Shown: positions 54,361 through 63,503 of the stretch, piece after piece | How the letters are laid out: every line of letters starts with the position of its first letter | How positions within the stretch are numbered: the stretch's first letter is position 1 | Assembly (NCBI RefSeq): GCF_001683915.1 | Contig: NZ_LXTT01000076.1 | Location: 1-64,000 of the forward strand | Direction of reading: 5' to 3' | Length of the DNA stretch: 64,000 nucleotides | Source: Allomuricauda sp. CP2A | Lineage (GTDB): Bacteria > Bacteroidota > Bacteroidia > Flavobacteriales > Flavobacteriaceae | Made by a program: the position numbers and the translations under genes | The notes under the pieces: generated by a model | What the model was told of the DNA's origin: nothing | The model's database searches: none | What the model saw: the letters and a program-made list of their open reading frames with translations, nothing else

Positions 54361-55161
54361 ATGGAAGCCAAAATCATCAGCAGTATCCAAAATCCTTTGG
54401 TCAAAAAAATACTGCTCCTTAAAGAAAAGTCCAGGGAGCGAAAGAAAACCGGGCTCTTTGTTTTGGAAGGACAGCGTGAGTTGGAACTGGCACAAAAAGG
54501 GGGGTATGTCTTTGAGACGTTGCTGTATTGTCCTGATATTTTGGCTGATTCGGAATTCAAACTAATTTCAAAAAGTATAGGTGCCGAAATCATACAAATT
54601 TCCAAACAAGTGTATGAAAAAGTGGCCTACCGGGAAACTACTGAAGGTGTGTTGGCCATCGCAAAAGCAAAAAGGCACGCCTTGGAGGAAATTCAGTTTA
54701 AAAACAGAAATCCTCTTGTTTTGGTTGCAGAAGCTCCTGAAAAGCCCGGTAATGTTGGTGCTCTGCTAAGAACTGCTGATGCCGCTGCCGTGGATGCCGT
54801 ACTAATTGCCAACCCAAAATCGGACCTATACAATCCCAATATCATCCGGTCCAGTGTGGGCTGCGTCTTCACCAACCAGATTGGTATGGGGAGTTCTGAG
54901 GAGATTATCAATTTTCTAAAAGAAAACCATATAAAAATCAACTGTGCGGCCCTTACCGCTTCAAAAAATTATGTGGAGTGTGATTTTACAGGCCCCATGG
55001 CCTTAGTTGTGGGCACCGAAGCAACCGGACTTACAGCGGATTGGCTCCAAAATTCCGACCAGAACCTGATTATACCGATGCAGGGCGAAATCGACTCCAT
55101 GAACGTTTCCGTATCGGCGGCAATACTTATATTTGAAGCGAAGCGGCAACGCGGATTTTAA
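54361..55161 (+). CDS. TrmH/SpoU-type RNA 2'-O-methyltransferase
   Basis: The protein (266 residues from 54361) has an N-terminal substrate-binding domain (SIQNPLVKKILLLKEKSRER, GLFVLEGQRELELA) and a C-terminal knotted SPOUT domain with the three motifs: KPGNVGALLRTADAAAVDAV, GTEATGLTADWL and MNVSVSAAILIFEA. It methylates ribose in rRNA or tRNA using SAM. The exact target (for example 23S rRNA, as with RlmB or TsnR relatives) cannot be told. The start agrees with a -7 element at 54347-54354. Confidence 0.92.
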   Translation: MEAKIISSIQNPLVKKILLLKEKSRERKKTGLFVLEGQRELELAQKGGYVFETLLYCPDILADSEFKLISKSIGAEIIQISKQVYEKVAYRETTEGVLAIAKAKRHALEEIQFKNRNPLVLVAEAPEKPGNVGALLRTADAAAVDAVLIANPKSDLYNPNIIRSSVGCVFTNQIGMGSSEEIINFLKENHIKINCAALTASKNYVECDFTGPMALVVGTEATGLTADWLQNSDQNLIIPMQGEIDSMNVSVSAAILIFEAKRQRGF

Positions 55162-55164
55162 GCT

Positions 55165-56397
55165 ATGGAAAAAACTTCCCTATTTTATGTCATCCTCATA
55201 ATTTTGGTGGTTCAATATTTGATTCATCAGATATTGGAATATTTGAATGCCAAACGGTTCAAATCTACGGTTCCCGCTGAACTTACCGATGTATTTGATG
55301 ATGTCGAGTACCGAAAATCCCAAAAATACAAGTTGACGAACTATCGATTTGGATTGGTTTCAGATGGTTTTTCGTTGATTCTCACCATTGGTTTTTTGTG
55401 GTTTGGCGGCTTTGAATGGGTTGACCAAATTACCCGTTCCATATCCACTGACACCATCCCCATGGCATTGCTGTTTTTCGGTCTCATAACACTGGGCAGT
55501 GCAGTGTTGGGCATTCCTTTCTCCTACTACAAAACTTTTGTAATCGAAGAACAGTATGGGTTCAACAAGACCACAAAGAAATTGTTCTTTTTGGACAAGA
55601 TCAAATCAGGGATTCTTACAGCCGTTTTGGCCGGAAGCCTATTATCCCTGTTTATCCTGTTTTATGAGTGGGCTGGCCCCCAGTTTTGGATCTACACCTG
55701 GATTTTGGTAGGGGTGTTTATTCTTTTCACCAATCTGTTTTACAGCCGACTCATTGTTCCGCTGTTCAACAAACAGACTCCCTTGGATGATGGCAGCTTA
55801 AAAAAGGCCATTGAAAATTACGCCCAAAAAGTGGGTTTTGAGTTGAAGAATATATTTGTAATCGATGGTTCCAAACGTTCCACCAAGGCCAATGCCTATT
55901 TTTCAGGATTGGGCAAAGAAAAACGAATCACGCTGTACGACACCTTGATCCATGATTTGAGTGAAGAGGAAATTGTGGCGGTTTTGGCTCATGAGGTAGG
56001 GCATTACAAACGAAAGCACATCATTTTTAACCTTACCGTCTCCCTTGCCTTGACCGGTTTTACCCTCTACATCCTTTCTTTGTTCATTAACCATCCCGAT
56101 ATTTCATTGGCCATTGGTGTTTCCACACCTAGTTTCCACGCGGGCTTGGTAGGGTTTGCCCTCTTGTACAGCCCCATTTCCGAAATAACTGGGCTCGCCA
56201 TGAATTATTTGTCCAGAAAATTTGAGTTTCAAGCAGACAACTATGCCAAAACCACCTTTGCGGCCGCACCTTTGGTGAATTCGCTGAAAAAGCTGTCAAA
56301 GAACAGTTTGAGCAACCTTACCCCACATCCAGCTTACGTATTTGTACATTACTCCCATCCTCCCCTTGTGGAACGGATAAGAAACTTAAAGGCATAA
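55165..56397 (+). CDS. M48 family zinc metallopeptidase (Ste24-like)
   Basis: The 410-residue protein has an N-terminal CAAX protease 1-type membrane region, several helices, and the zinc motif AHEVGHYKRKH near residues 275-285, with the third ligand Glu in KFEFQADNYAK. Ste24-like members of bacteria clear or process membrane proteins at the inner membrane. The gene begins 3 bp after the methyltransferase stop, so they are cotranscribed. It should be an active protease; its substrates are unknown. Confidence 0.92.
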   Translation: MEKTSLFYVILIILVVQYLIHQILEYLNAKRFKSTVPAELTDVFDDVEYRKSQKYKLTNYRFGLVSDGFSLILTIGFLWFGGFEWVDQITRSISTDTIPMALLFFGLITLGSAVLGIPFSYYKTFVIEEQYGFNKTTKKLFFLDKIKSGILTAVLAGSLLSLFILFYEWAGPQFWIYTWILVGVFILFTNLFYSRLIVPLFNKQTPLDDGSLKKAIENYAQKVGFELKNIFVIDGSKRSTKANAYFSGLGKEKRITLYDTLIHDLSEEEIVAVLAHEVGHYKRKHIIFNLTVSLALTGFTLYILSLFINHPDISLAIGVSTPSFHAGLVGFALLYSPISEITGLAMNYLSRKFEFQADNYAKTTFAAAPLVNSLKKLSKNSLSNLTPHPAYVFVHYSHPPLVERIRNLKA

Positions 56398-56403
56398 TTT
56401 TTG

Positions 56404-56434
56404 TTGTTTACCAATAAAGATTGTGGTAAATTTA
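56404..56434 (+). promoter_or_regulatory. Likely promoter of rsh
   Basis: TTG at 56404-56406, a 20-bp spacer and TAAATTTA at 56427-56434 (one mismatch to TAnnTTTG) predict initiation within a few bases of the start codon at 56442. Confidence 0.4.
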
Positions 56435-56441
56435 ATATGCT

Positions 56442-58646
56442 ATGACAGAGGCTGCCATTGAAAAAGAGAACAAGGAGATTGCAAAGCAGTACAAGGAATT
56501 GCTTCGCATCAGCTATCAAACCTTGACCGATGAGGACAAGAAGTTGATACGCTCTGCCTTTGATGTGGCCGTAGATGCCCATAAAGATCAAAGGCGGAAA
56601 TCAGGGGAAGCTTACATTTTCCATCCCATTGCCGTGGCCAAGATTGTGGCGTCCAAAATTGGGCTGGATGCCGTTTCCATTGCCTCCGCCCTACTCCATG
56701 ATGTAGTTGAGGACACCCCTTACACCTTGGATGACATTGAACGTATGTTCGGGGAAACCGTTGCCCGGATTGTGGATGGCCTTACCAAGATTGCCCACTT
56801 GAAAAAGGATAAGGACATCAGTCAACAAGCGGAAAATTTCCGAAAAATGCTGTTGACCCTCCATGATGATGTGCGGGTGATCATCATTAAAATTGCGGAT
56901 CGCTACCACAATATGCTCACCATGGATTCCATGCCAGAGCACAAACAGGTCAAAATCGCTTCGGAAACGCTTTATATCTATGCACCCCTGGCCCACAGGA
57001 TTGGCCTCTACAACATAAAAACGCATCTAGAGGATCTCGCCCTAAAATACACCGAGCCTGATGTCTATTACGATATTCAGGCCAAAATTGAGGATACCGA
57101 AGAGGAAAACCTCGCTTACATTGAAGCCTTTTCCGATGTCATCCGGAATTCGTTGGACAAGGAAGGGCTCAATTACCACATTAAAGGACGCATGAAGTCC
57201 ATTTTTTCCATCCGAAGGAAAATGAAGTCCCAAAATGTGCCCTTTGATGAGGTCTATGACAAATTTGCGATTCGGATCATCTACAAATCGGACAGGAAAA
57301 ACGAAAAATTTCTCGCCTGGAAAATCTATTCCATCGTAACGGACCACTTCACCCCAAACCCCATTCGCCTTCGGGATTGGATCACTTCTCCCAAATCCAC
57401 TGGGTATGAAGCATTGCACATCACCGTTATGGGCCCCAAAGGAAAATGGGTAGAGGTACAGATTAGAAGTGAGCGGATGCATGAAATTGCCGAAAAAGGT
57501 TATGCGGCTCACTTCAAATACAAGCATGGTGACCAAAAAGAACAGGGTATTGAGGAATGGCTGAACCGACTTCAAGAGGCGTTGGAAGGTGCCAATGGGA
57601 ATGCTGTGGATTTTGTGGAGGAGTTCAAACTCAACCTCTATTCCAAAGAAATTTTTGTCTTTACGCCCAAGGGCGAGCTAAAGTCCATGCCCAAAGGAGC
57701 AACAGCACTGGATTTTGCCTTCCATATCCATACCGAAATAGGCATGAAGACACGAGGGGCCAAGGTGAACGGCAAATTGGTGCCTCTGGGTTCCGAACTG
57801 CAAAGTGGAGATCAGGTGGAGATCATTACCTCGGAAACCGCAAAACCCACCCAAAGCTGGTTGGATTATGCGCAGACCGCGCGGGCAAGGTCTAAAATTA
57901 AATCCTCTTTAAAAGAAGAGAAAAAGAGCGTTGCCGAGGAAGGGAAGGAAATTCTCCGCAGAAAATTGAAATCCCAAAAAATCAACCTCAACGAGGATAC
58001 GGTCAACAAATTGGTCACGTATTTTAAACTAAAAACCAGTTTGGACCTGTTCTATCGGGTGGGCATTGGGGTCATCGACAATGAAAAACTGAAGGATTTT
58101 GCGTCCTCCTACCATAATGCGTTCCTCAATTTCTTCAAAAACCGCATCCGACGGACACCAGCTCCCAAGGATGTCGATAAGGATGAAATCACCACCAAGT
58201 ACGACATGCTTGTATTTGGTAAGGAGGAAGAAAAATTGAACTACAAGCTTTCACAATGCTGCAATCCCATTCCCGGGGATGACGTTTTTGGTTTTGTGAG
58301 TGTGACCGATGGTATAAAAGTGCACAAAAAGAACTGCCCGAATGCCATTTCCCTCCAATCCAACTATGCCTATCGAATCATCAGTGCCAAATGGATAGAT
58401 TCCACACAGGAAGAGTTTTCCGTGGACATTCAACTTACGGGAATCGATAACTTGGGATTGGTCAATGATATTACCAATATCATCTCGGACAACATGCACG
58501 TAAACATGAGAAACCTTAATTTCTCCTCCGATGGCGGCACCTTCAAGGGAAAGATCACCCTTGTGGTAAAAAACAATAACATCATTAAAAAGTTGATGGA
58601 CAACTTAAAGCAGGTAGAGGGAATCGACAAAGTGACCAGAATTTAA
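56442..58646 (+). CDS. RelA/SpoT-type (p)ppGpp synthetase/hydrolase
   Basis: The 734-residue Rsh protein has an HD hydrolase domain (HPIAVAKIVA, ALLHDVVEDT, KIADRYHNMLT) at about residues 45-200, a synthetase domain at about 240-370 (GRMKSIFSIRRKM, DKFAIRIIY, STGYEALHITV, EVQIRSERMHEIAEKG), a TGS domain near 400-460 (IFVFTPKGELKSMPKGATALDFAF), a zinc-finger-like region with CCNPIPGDDV, and a C-terminal ACT domain. Both catalytic domains look intact, so it should make and degrade (p)ppGpp. It lies 40 bp before the Fur-family gene. Confidence 0.95.
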   Translation: MTEAAIEKENKEIAKQYKELLRISYQTLTDEDKKLIRSAFDVAVDAHKDQRRKSGEAYIFHPIAVAKIVASKIGLDAVSIASALLHDVVEDTPYTLDDIERMFGETVARIVDGLTKIAHLKKDKDISQQAENFRKMLLTLHDDVRVIIIKIADRYHNMLTMDSMPEHKQVKIASETLYIYAPLAHRIGLYNIKTHLEDLALKYTEPDVYYDIQAKIEDTEEENLAYIEAFSDVIRNSLDKEGLNYHIKGRMKSIFSIRRKMKSQNVPFDEVYDKFAIRIIYKSDRKNEKFLAWKIYSIVTDHFTPNPIRLRDWITSPKSTGYEALHITVMGPKGKWVEVQIRSERMHEIAEKGYAAHFKYKHGDQKEQGIEEWLNRLQEALEGANGNAVDFVEEFKLNLYSKEIFVFTPKGELKSMPKGATALDFAFHIHTEIGMKTRGAKVNGKLVPLGSELQSGDQVEIITSETAKPTQSWLDYAQTARARSKIKSSLKEEKKSVAEEGKEILRRKLKSQKINLNEDTVNKLVTYFKLKTSLDLFYRVGIGVIDNEKLKDFASSYHNAFLNFFKNRIRRTPAPKDVDKDEITTKYDMLVFGKEEEKLNYKLSQCCNPIPGDDVFGFVSVTDGIKVHKKNCPNAISLQSNYAYRIISAKWIDSTQEEFSVDIQLTGIDNLGLVNDITNIISDNMHVNMRNLNFSSDGGTFKGKITLVVKNNNIIKKLMDNLKQVEGIDKVTRI

Positions 58647-58656
58647 TTTTTAGCTG

Positions 58657-58664
58657 TACCTTTG
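58657..58664 (+). promoter_or_regulatory. -7 element of the Fur-family gene
   Basis: TACCTTTG (exact TAnnTTTG) lies 22 bp before the start codon; a start near 58670 would give a leader of about 16 nt. No -33 TTG was found. Confidence 0.45.
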
Positions 58665-58686
58665 TGCATTAGCATAGGTAAAAGCC

Positions 58687-59142
58687 ATGGGAAACAACAA
58701 AAATCAGGAAATAGTAAAAAACGTGTTCACCGCTTTTCTTGAGGAAAAAGGACACCGCAAAACCCCTGAACGCTACGCCATTTTACAGGAGATTTATAAT
58801 AGTGACGATCATTTTGACGTGGAATCCCTCTACATCAAAATGAAAACCAAGAATTATCGTGTAAGCCGGGCTACCTTGTACAATACCATTGAGCTTTTAC
58901 TGGAAAGCAAACTCGTTCGGAAGCACCAATTTGGCAAAAATCAGGCGCAATACGAAAAATCTTATTTTGATCGCCAACACGACCATGTCATTTTGACCGA
59001 CACTGGTGAAGTTGTTGAATTTTGCGATCCCCGTATCCAATCCATAAAGAAGACCATTGAAGAGGTTTTTGACATTAAGATCAATAACCACTCACTGTAT
59101 TTCTACGGGACCCGAAACAAAGAAGAAAACCTAACTGAATAA
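58687..59142 (+). CDS. Fur-family metalloregulator without the CxxC motif
   Basis: The 151-residue protein has the Fur winged HTH ([46 protein letters not shown]) and the metal-binding His-rich segment [19 protein letters not shown]. At the place where most Fur proteins have CxxC for structural zinc it has LTDTG, keeping only the later Cys in EFCDP. Regulatory-site His, Asp and Glu appear present. It may sense iron, zinc, manganese or peroxide. It is 12 bp upstream of purA, and the pair is probably cotranscribed. Confidence 0.92.
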   Translation: MGNNKNQEIVKNVFTAFLEEKGHRKTPERYAILQEIYNSDDHFDVESLYIKMKTKNYRVSRATLYNTIELLLESKLVRKHQFGKNQAQYEKSYFDRQHDHVILTDTGEVVEFCDPRIQSIKKTIEEVFDIKINNHSLYFYGTRNKEENLTE

Positions 59143-59154
59143 CCAAAACATTTC

Positions 59155-60423
59155 ATGGTAGATTTATTGCTTGGACTCCAATGGGGGGACGAAGGAAAAG
59201 GAAAAATTGTTGATGTATTAACCAAGGAATACGACATCATAGCCCGATTTCAAGGAGGTCCCAACGCTGGGCACACCTTGGAGTTTGATGGCATTAAACA
59301 CGTTCTGCATACCATTCCATCAGGGATTTTCCATGAAAATGCCATTAATATTGTGGGCAACGGGGTGGTCATAGACCCTGTAATCTTTAAAAAGGAATTG
59401 GAAAACCTTGAAAAGTTCAACATCGATATTGTATCCAAACTGCTCATTTCCAGAAAAGCCCACCTAATCCTTCCCACACACCGCTTATTGGATGCTGCAT
59501 CCGAAGCCTCCAAGGGAAAGGCAAAAATAGGTTCTACCCTTAAGGGTATTGGCCCAACTTATATGGACAAGACCGGCCGTAATGGAATGCGTGTCGGGGA
59601 TTTGGAATTTGACGACTGGAAGTCAAAATACCGTGCCCTTGCCGATAAACATGAAGCCATGATTGATTTCTACAACGTGGAGATCGAATACAATCTGGCC
59701 GAATTGGAAGCCGAGTTCTGCGAAGGTGTGGAAGCCCTCAAAAAGTTGACCTTTATTGATAGCGAGGAATATATCTTTAAGGCGCAGGCCGAAGGAAAAA
59801 AAATACTCGCCGAAGGCGCCCAAGGTTCCTTGTTGGATATTGATTTTGGGACGTACCCCTATGTGACTTCCTCCAACACCACCGCGGCAGGTGCTTGTAC
59901 CGGGCTGGGAGTGGCTCCCAATAAAATTAAACGGGTTTTGGGAATTTTCAAAGCATACACCACCCGTGTGGGTAGTGGTCCCTTCCCTACCGAATTGTTT
60001 GATAAGGACGGGGAGACCATGGGACGTGTAGGCAACGAATTTGGTGCCACCACGGGCAGACCTAGACGATGCGGTTGGTTGGATTTGGTAGCCCTAAAAT
60101 ATGCAGTCCAAATCAATGGGGTAACCGAACTTATGATGATGAAAGCCGATGTCTTGAGCGGATTTAAGACCATCAAGGTCTGTACGGCTTACAAGTACAA
60201 AGGTCAAGAAATACAACACCTCCCCTACAATATTGAAAGCAAGCATGTAACTCCGGTCTACACAGCGTTGAAAGGCTGGGCCAAAGACCTCACCCAAATG
60301 ACCCAGGCTGAGGAATTACCGCAGGCTCTCAATGATTATATCGCCTTTTTGGAGGAACAGCTTAATGTGCCCATCAAAATAGTCTCCGTGGGGCCAGACC
60401 GGTTGCAGACCATTCATAGGTAA
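59155..60423 (+). CDS. purA: Adenylosuccinate synthase
   Basis: PurA joins IMP and aspartate with GTP in AMP synthesis. The 422-residue protein has the start VDLLLGLQWGDEGKGKIVD with the catalytic Asp and P-loop, GGPNAGHTLEF with the catalytic His, GSTLKGIGPTYMDKTGRNG, and TTGRPRRCGWLDLVAL. Length is normal. It follows the Fur-family gene after 12 bp. The 107 bp to the next gene include no clear terminator. Confidence 0.97.
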   Translation: MVDLLLGLQWGDEGKGKIVDVLTKEYDIIARFQGGPNAGHTLEFDGIKHVLHTIPSGIFHENAINIVGNGVVIDPVIFKKELENLEKFNIDIVSKLLISRKAHLILPTHRLLDAASEASKGKAKIGSTLKGIGPTYMDKTGRNGMRVGDLEFDDWKSKYRALADKHEAMIDFYNVEIEYNLAELEAEFCEGVEALKKLTFIDSEEYIFKAQAEGKKILAEGAQGSLLDIDFGTYPYVTSSNTTAAGACTGLGVAPNKIKRVLGIFKAYTTRVGSGPFPTELFDKDGETMGRVGNEFGATTGRPRRCGWLDLVALKYAVQINGVTELMMMKADVLSGFKTIKVCTAYKYKGQEIQHLPYNIESKHVTPVYTALKGWAKDLTQMTQAEELPQALNDYIAFLEEQLNVPIKIVSVGPDRLQTIHR

Positions 60424-60530
60424 CCACTCAGGGGGCATTGTTTCTTTTTTAGTATTTTTAGATAGGGGAAAGTCACTCAGCACTGCTGTTGTGATGCTTC
60501 TTCTGCACTAACTAACTAAACAATGCTAAC

Positions 60531-62642
60531 ATGAACAAACTACTAGCTCTCGCTTGTATTGTAGGGTTTCTTATATCCTGTAGTCAAGAAACCGTAACGC
60601 TTTCCGTAACATCGCCCGGTAAAATCAATACTATTGATTTTCATCTTTCAGCGGATGGAGAACCCACTTATCTTGTGAGTCACAATGAGAAAGTCATCAT
60701 TGATGCTTCTTCAATGGGCTTTGATTTTAAAGACCAAAAAGCGCTAAAGGATAATCTCAAAATCCTAAGTTCAGAAAAAAAAGCGGTTTATAAAACCTGG
60801 GAAATGCCTTGGGGCGAACAAAAAGAAGTTGTAAACAATTACAACGAATTGATGATTGCATTGGAAGAAAACTCAGCACCCCATCGCAAAATCAACCTGT
60901 ATTTTAGAGCCTATGATGATGGAATAGGGTTTCGTTATGAATTTCTGCCACAACAAGGGGTGGACAGTCTGGTGATCATGGATGAGAACACCGAATTTCA
61001 ACTCACTGAGGACTACACAACATGGTGGATTCCGGGAGATTGGGATATTTATGAGCATCTGTACAACACCACAAAACTCTCAGAAATTGATGCCACCACG
61101 AAAAGGAACAACCCCAATTTGGCACAGACCTACATTCCTGAAAATGCCGTGAACACTCCTGTTACCATGCGAGGTAGTGATGGCATCCACCTGAGCTTTC
61201 ACGAGGCCAACCTTACCGATTATGCCGGAATGACCTTAAAAGTTGATACTACATCGCTTAAATTGACCAGCGAACTGGTGGGTTCGGACAGATTGGGGCA
61301 CAAAGTAAAACGGGCACTCCCTTTTAAAACGCCCTGGCGTACCATTCAAATAGCCGAAAAAGCAACTGAGTTGATAGACTCCAAACTCATTGTCAACCTA
61401 AATGAGCCCAACAAAATTGGGGATGTAAGTTGGTTCAAACCAAAAAAGTATGTAGGTATTTGGTGGGAAATGCATATTGGAAAGTCCACTTGGGACTATG
61501 CGGGTTCCCAAGACATGAATTCGTTCACCACAGATGCAAAACCACATGGAAAACATGGAGCCACTACAGAAAACACCAAAAAATATATTGACTTTGCCGC
61601 AGAGAATAATATAACCGGAGTTTTGGTAGAGGGATGGAACACTGGATGGGAACATTGGATTGGGTTTGAGGACCGTGAAGGGGTCTTTGATTTTGTGACC
61701 CCCTACCCTGATTACGATTTGGAGGAACTCAACCAATATGCAAAGGATAAGGGCGTGGAAATTATAATGCACCACGAAACCTCTGCGGCTCCGCGTACTT
61801 ATGAGCAACAATTGGACACCGCTTATCAACTCATGCACAAGTTGGGCATCCATTCCGTAAAAACCGGTTATGTGGGCAAGATCATTCCCAAAGGCGAATA
61901 CCACCATGGCCAATGGATGGTGAACCATTACCGAAAAGTTTTGGAGACAGGCGCCAAATACCAAGTGGCCATCAATGCACATGAGCCCATTAAGGCAACC
62001 GGAATCAGAAGAACATACCCCAATGCCATTGCCCGGGAAGGTTTGCGAGGTCAAGAGTTCAATGCGTGGGCCGCAGACGGTGGCAATCCTCCAGAACACT
62101 TGCCCATTGTGGCATTCACAAGGATGCTGGCCGGGCCCATAGATTTTACTCCCGGGGTTTTTGACATTGGCCTTCCTTCCAAGGAAGACAACCACATCAG
62201 TACAACCCTTGCGCAGCAATTGGCCCTATACGTGGTCGTTTACAGCCCCGTACAAATGGCCTGTGACCTTCCTGAAAATTATGAAGGTCAACCCGCTTTT
62301 CAATTTATTAGGGATGTTGGGGTGGATTGGGACCAAACCGTGGTCTTGAATGGCGAAGTGGGCGACTTTGTCACCATTGCACGAAAAGAAAGGGAAACAG
62401 GCAATTGGTTTGTGGGTGGAATCACCGATGAAAACAAAAGGGAAATCAGTCTTGATTTTGACTTTTTGGACGAGGGTATCACCTATGACGCCATTATTTA
62501 CAAAGATGCTGAAGATGCCCATTTCAAGACAAATCCAACGGCCATTGCTATTGAAAACATGGAAATCAACAAGGAAACATCACTTTCCATACCCATGGTA
62601 GAAGGGGGCGGTTTTGCCATTAGCTTGATTCAGAAAAACTAA
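60531..62642 (+). CDS. GH97 alpha-glucosidase-like lipoprotein
   Basis: The 703-residue protein has a lipoprotein signal (GFLISCSQ, Cys17), an N-terminal beta-sandwich, a TIM barrel at about residues 300-570 and a C-terminal beta domain, as in the GH97 family. Barrel motifs include VEGWNTGWEHW, IIMHHETSAAPRTYEQQL, VNAHEPIK-like INAHEPIKATG and EGLRGQEFNAW. The conserved Glu residues match what I recall of SusB (inverting enzymes) rather than the Asp nucleophile of retaining members. An alpha-glucan oligosaccharide substrate is likely. No SusC/SusD pair is adjacent. Confidence 0.92.
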   Translation: MNKLLALACIVGFLISCSQETVTLSVTSPGKINTIDFHLSADGEPTYLVSHNEKVIIDASSMGFDFKDQKALKDNLKILSSEKKAVYKTWEMPWGEQKEVVNNYNELMIALEENSAPHRKINLYFRAYDDGIGFRYEFLPQQGVDSLVIMDENTEFQLTEDYTTWWIPGDWDIYEHLYNTTKLSEIDATTKRNNPNLAQTYIPENAVNTPVTMRGSDGIHLSFHEANLTDYAGMTLKVDTTSLKLTSELVGSDRLGHKVKRALPFKTPWRTIQIAEKATELIDSKLIVNLNEPNKIGDVSWFKPKKYVGIWWEMHIGKSTWDYAGSQDMNSFTTDAKPHGKHGATTENTKKYIDFAAENNITGVLVEGWNTGWEHWIGFEDREGVFDFVTPYPDYDLEELNQYAKDKGVEIIMHHETSAAPRTYEQQLDTAYQLMHKLGIHSVKTGYVGKIIPKGEYHHGQWMVNHYRKVLETGAKYQVAINAHEPIKATGIRRTYPNAIAREGLRGQEFNAWAADGGNPPEHLPIVAFTRMLAGPIDFTPGVFDIGLPSKEDNHISTTLAQQLALYVVVYSPVQMACDLPENYEGQPAFQFIRDVGVDWDQTVVLNGEVGDFVTIARKERETGNWFVGGITDENKREISLDFDFLDEGITYDAIIYKDAEDAHFKTNPTAIAIENMEINKETSLSIPMVEGGGFAISLIQKN

Positions 62643-62867
62643 AACACTCTGGACTTGAAGTCCAGAGATTTAGAAGGGCAATGAAATTGTCATGGTTATT
62701 AGGTTATTGAGTTATTCAATAATCACATGGTAACTCAGTAACCCAATAACTCATGGATACACAAAAATTTATAGAAACTAAAATAACTGCAATTAAACCT
62801 GACTGCCGTCAGGCAAGTTTGCAGGGTTTTAATCTTTAACTGGATAATAAAAAGGTTTTTCGGTTTG
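62643..62867. repeat. Repeat-rich spacer before dps
   Basis: The 333-bp gap between the GH97 gene and dps contains the hairpin at 62647-62667, a TTATT/AATAA-rich stretch at 62691-62755 with roughly 7-bp steps and inverted halves (CATGGTTATTAGGTTATTGAG against CAATAACTCATGG), and a palindrome at 62801-62816 (CCTGACTGCCGTCAGG). The dps control region follows. No ORF is supported here. Confidence 0.7.
62647..62667 (+). terminator. Hairpin after the GH97 gene
   Basis: CTCTGGACT (62647-62655) pairs perfectly with AGTCCAGAG (62659-62667), but the T run after it is poor, so it may be a weak or factor-dependent terminator, or another palindromic repeat. Confidence 0.4.
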
Positions 62868-62912
62868 TGTGACTTAGGTCACTTCAAGAGCACCTCACAT
62901 TCCATATCTTTC
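62868..62912 (+). promoter_or_regulatory. Crp/Fnr-type dyad and -7 element of dps
   Basis: TGTGACTTAGGTCAC at 62868-62882 contains perfect 5-bp arms (GTGAC/GTCAC) of the Crp/Fnr type. TATCTTTC at 62905-62912 is one base off the -7 consensus. The dyad centre lies about 43 bp upstream of the predicted start, close to the -41.5 position used by activators of this family. Confidence 0.45.
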
Positions 62913-62975
62913 GGATTGAAAATATGCTGTGTCAGCGACCAATTTTTTGGTCTTCAACCTTAAAAATTATCACTT

Positions 62976-63452
62976 ATGGCAAGTACCTTAAATCAAATCG
63001 GACTGGATAAAAAAGCCTCCGGTTCTTTAGCGGACAAATTAAATGAGCTACTGGCGAACTATCAATTGTTCTATATGAACGCCAGGGGTTTTCATTGGAA
63101 CATAAAGGGCAATAAGTTTTTTGAACTGCACCTTAAATTTGAAGAATTGTACAACGATTCACTGGTAAAAATCGATGAAATCGCCGAAAGGATATTGACC
63201 CTTGGCTTTACACCGCTCCACACTTATGCGGACTATTCTGGGATTTCCAAGATCAAAGCGGCCAAAAATGTTTCCAGTGGCATTGAGGCCATCAAGGAAA
63301 TTTTAAACGGGTATGAGGTACTGTTACCTTTGGAACGGGAATTATTGGAATTGTCCGGGGAGTCCAATGATGAAGGAACCAACGCCTTGATGAGCGATTA
63401 CATCCGCGAGCAGGAAAAATTGATTTGGATGTATTCGGCCTATTTGGGGTAA
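62976..63452 (+). CDS. dps: Dps-type ferritin-like DNA-binding protein
   Basis: Dps dodecamers store iron with hydrogen peroxide as oxidant and protect DNA. The 158-residue protein has the ferroxidase residues in FHWNIKGNKFFELHLKFEELYND and DEIAERIL, which match the Dps inter-subunit site. The N terminus is short and only weakly basic, so DNA binding is uncertain. A Crp/Fnr-like dyad upstream suggests redox or starvation control. Confidence 0.93.
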   Translation: MASTLNQIGLDKKASGSLADKLNELLANYQLFYMNARGFHWNIKGNKFFELHLKFEELYNDSLVKIDEIAERILTLGFTPLHTYADYSGISKIKAAKNVSSGIEAIKEILNGYEVLLPLERELLELSGESNDEGTNALMSDYIREQEKLIWMYSAYLG

Positions 63453-63503
63453 GCAGACCAAGAGAAATCCTATTCGCAATTCCCAAAGCTTTCTAAAGGC
63501 TAT

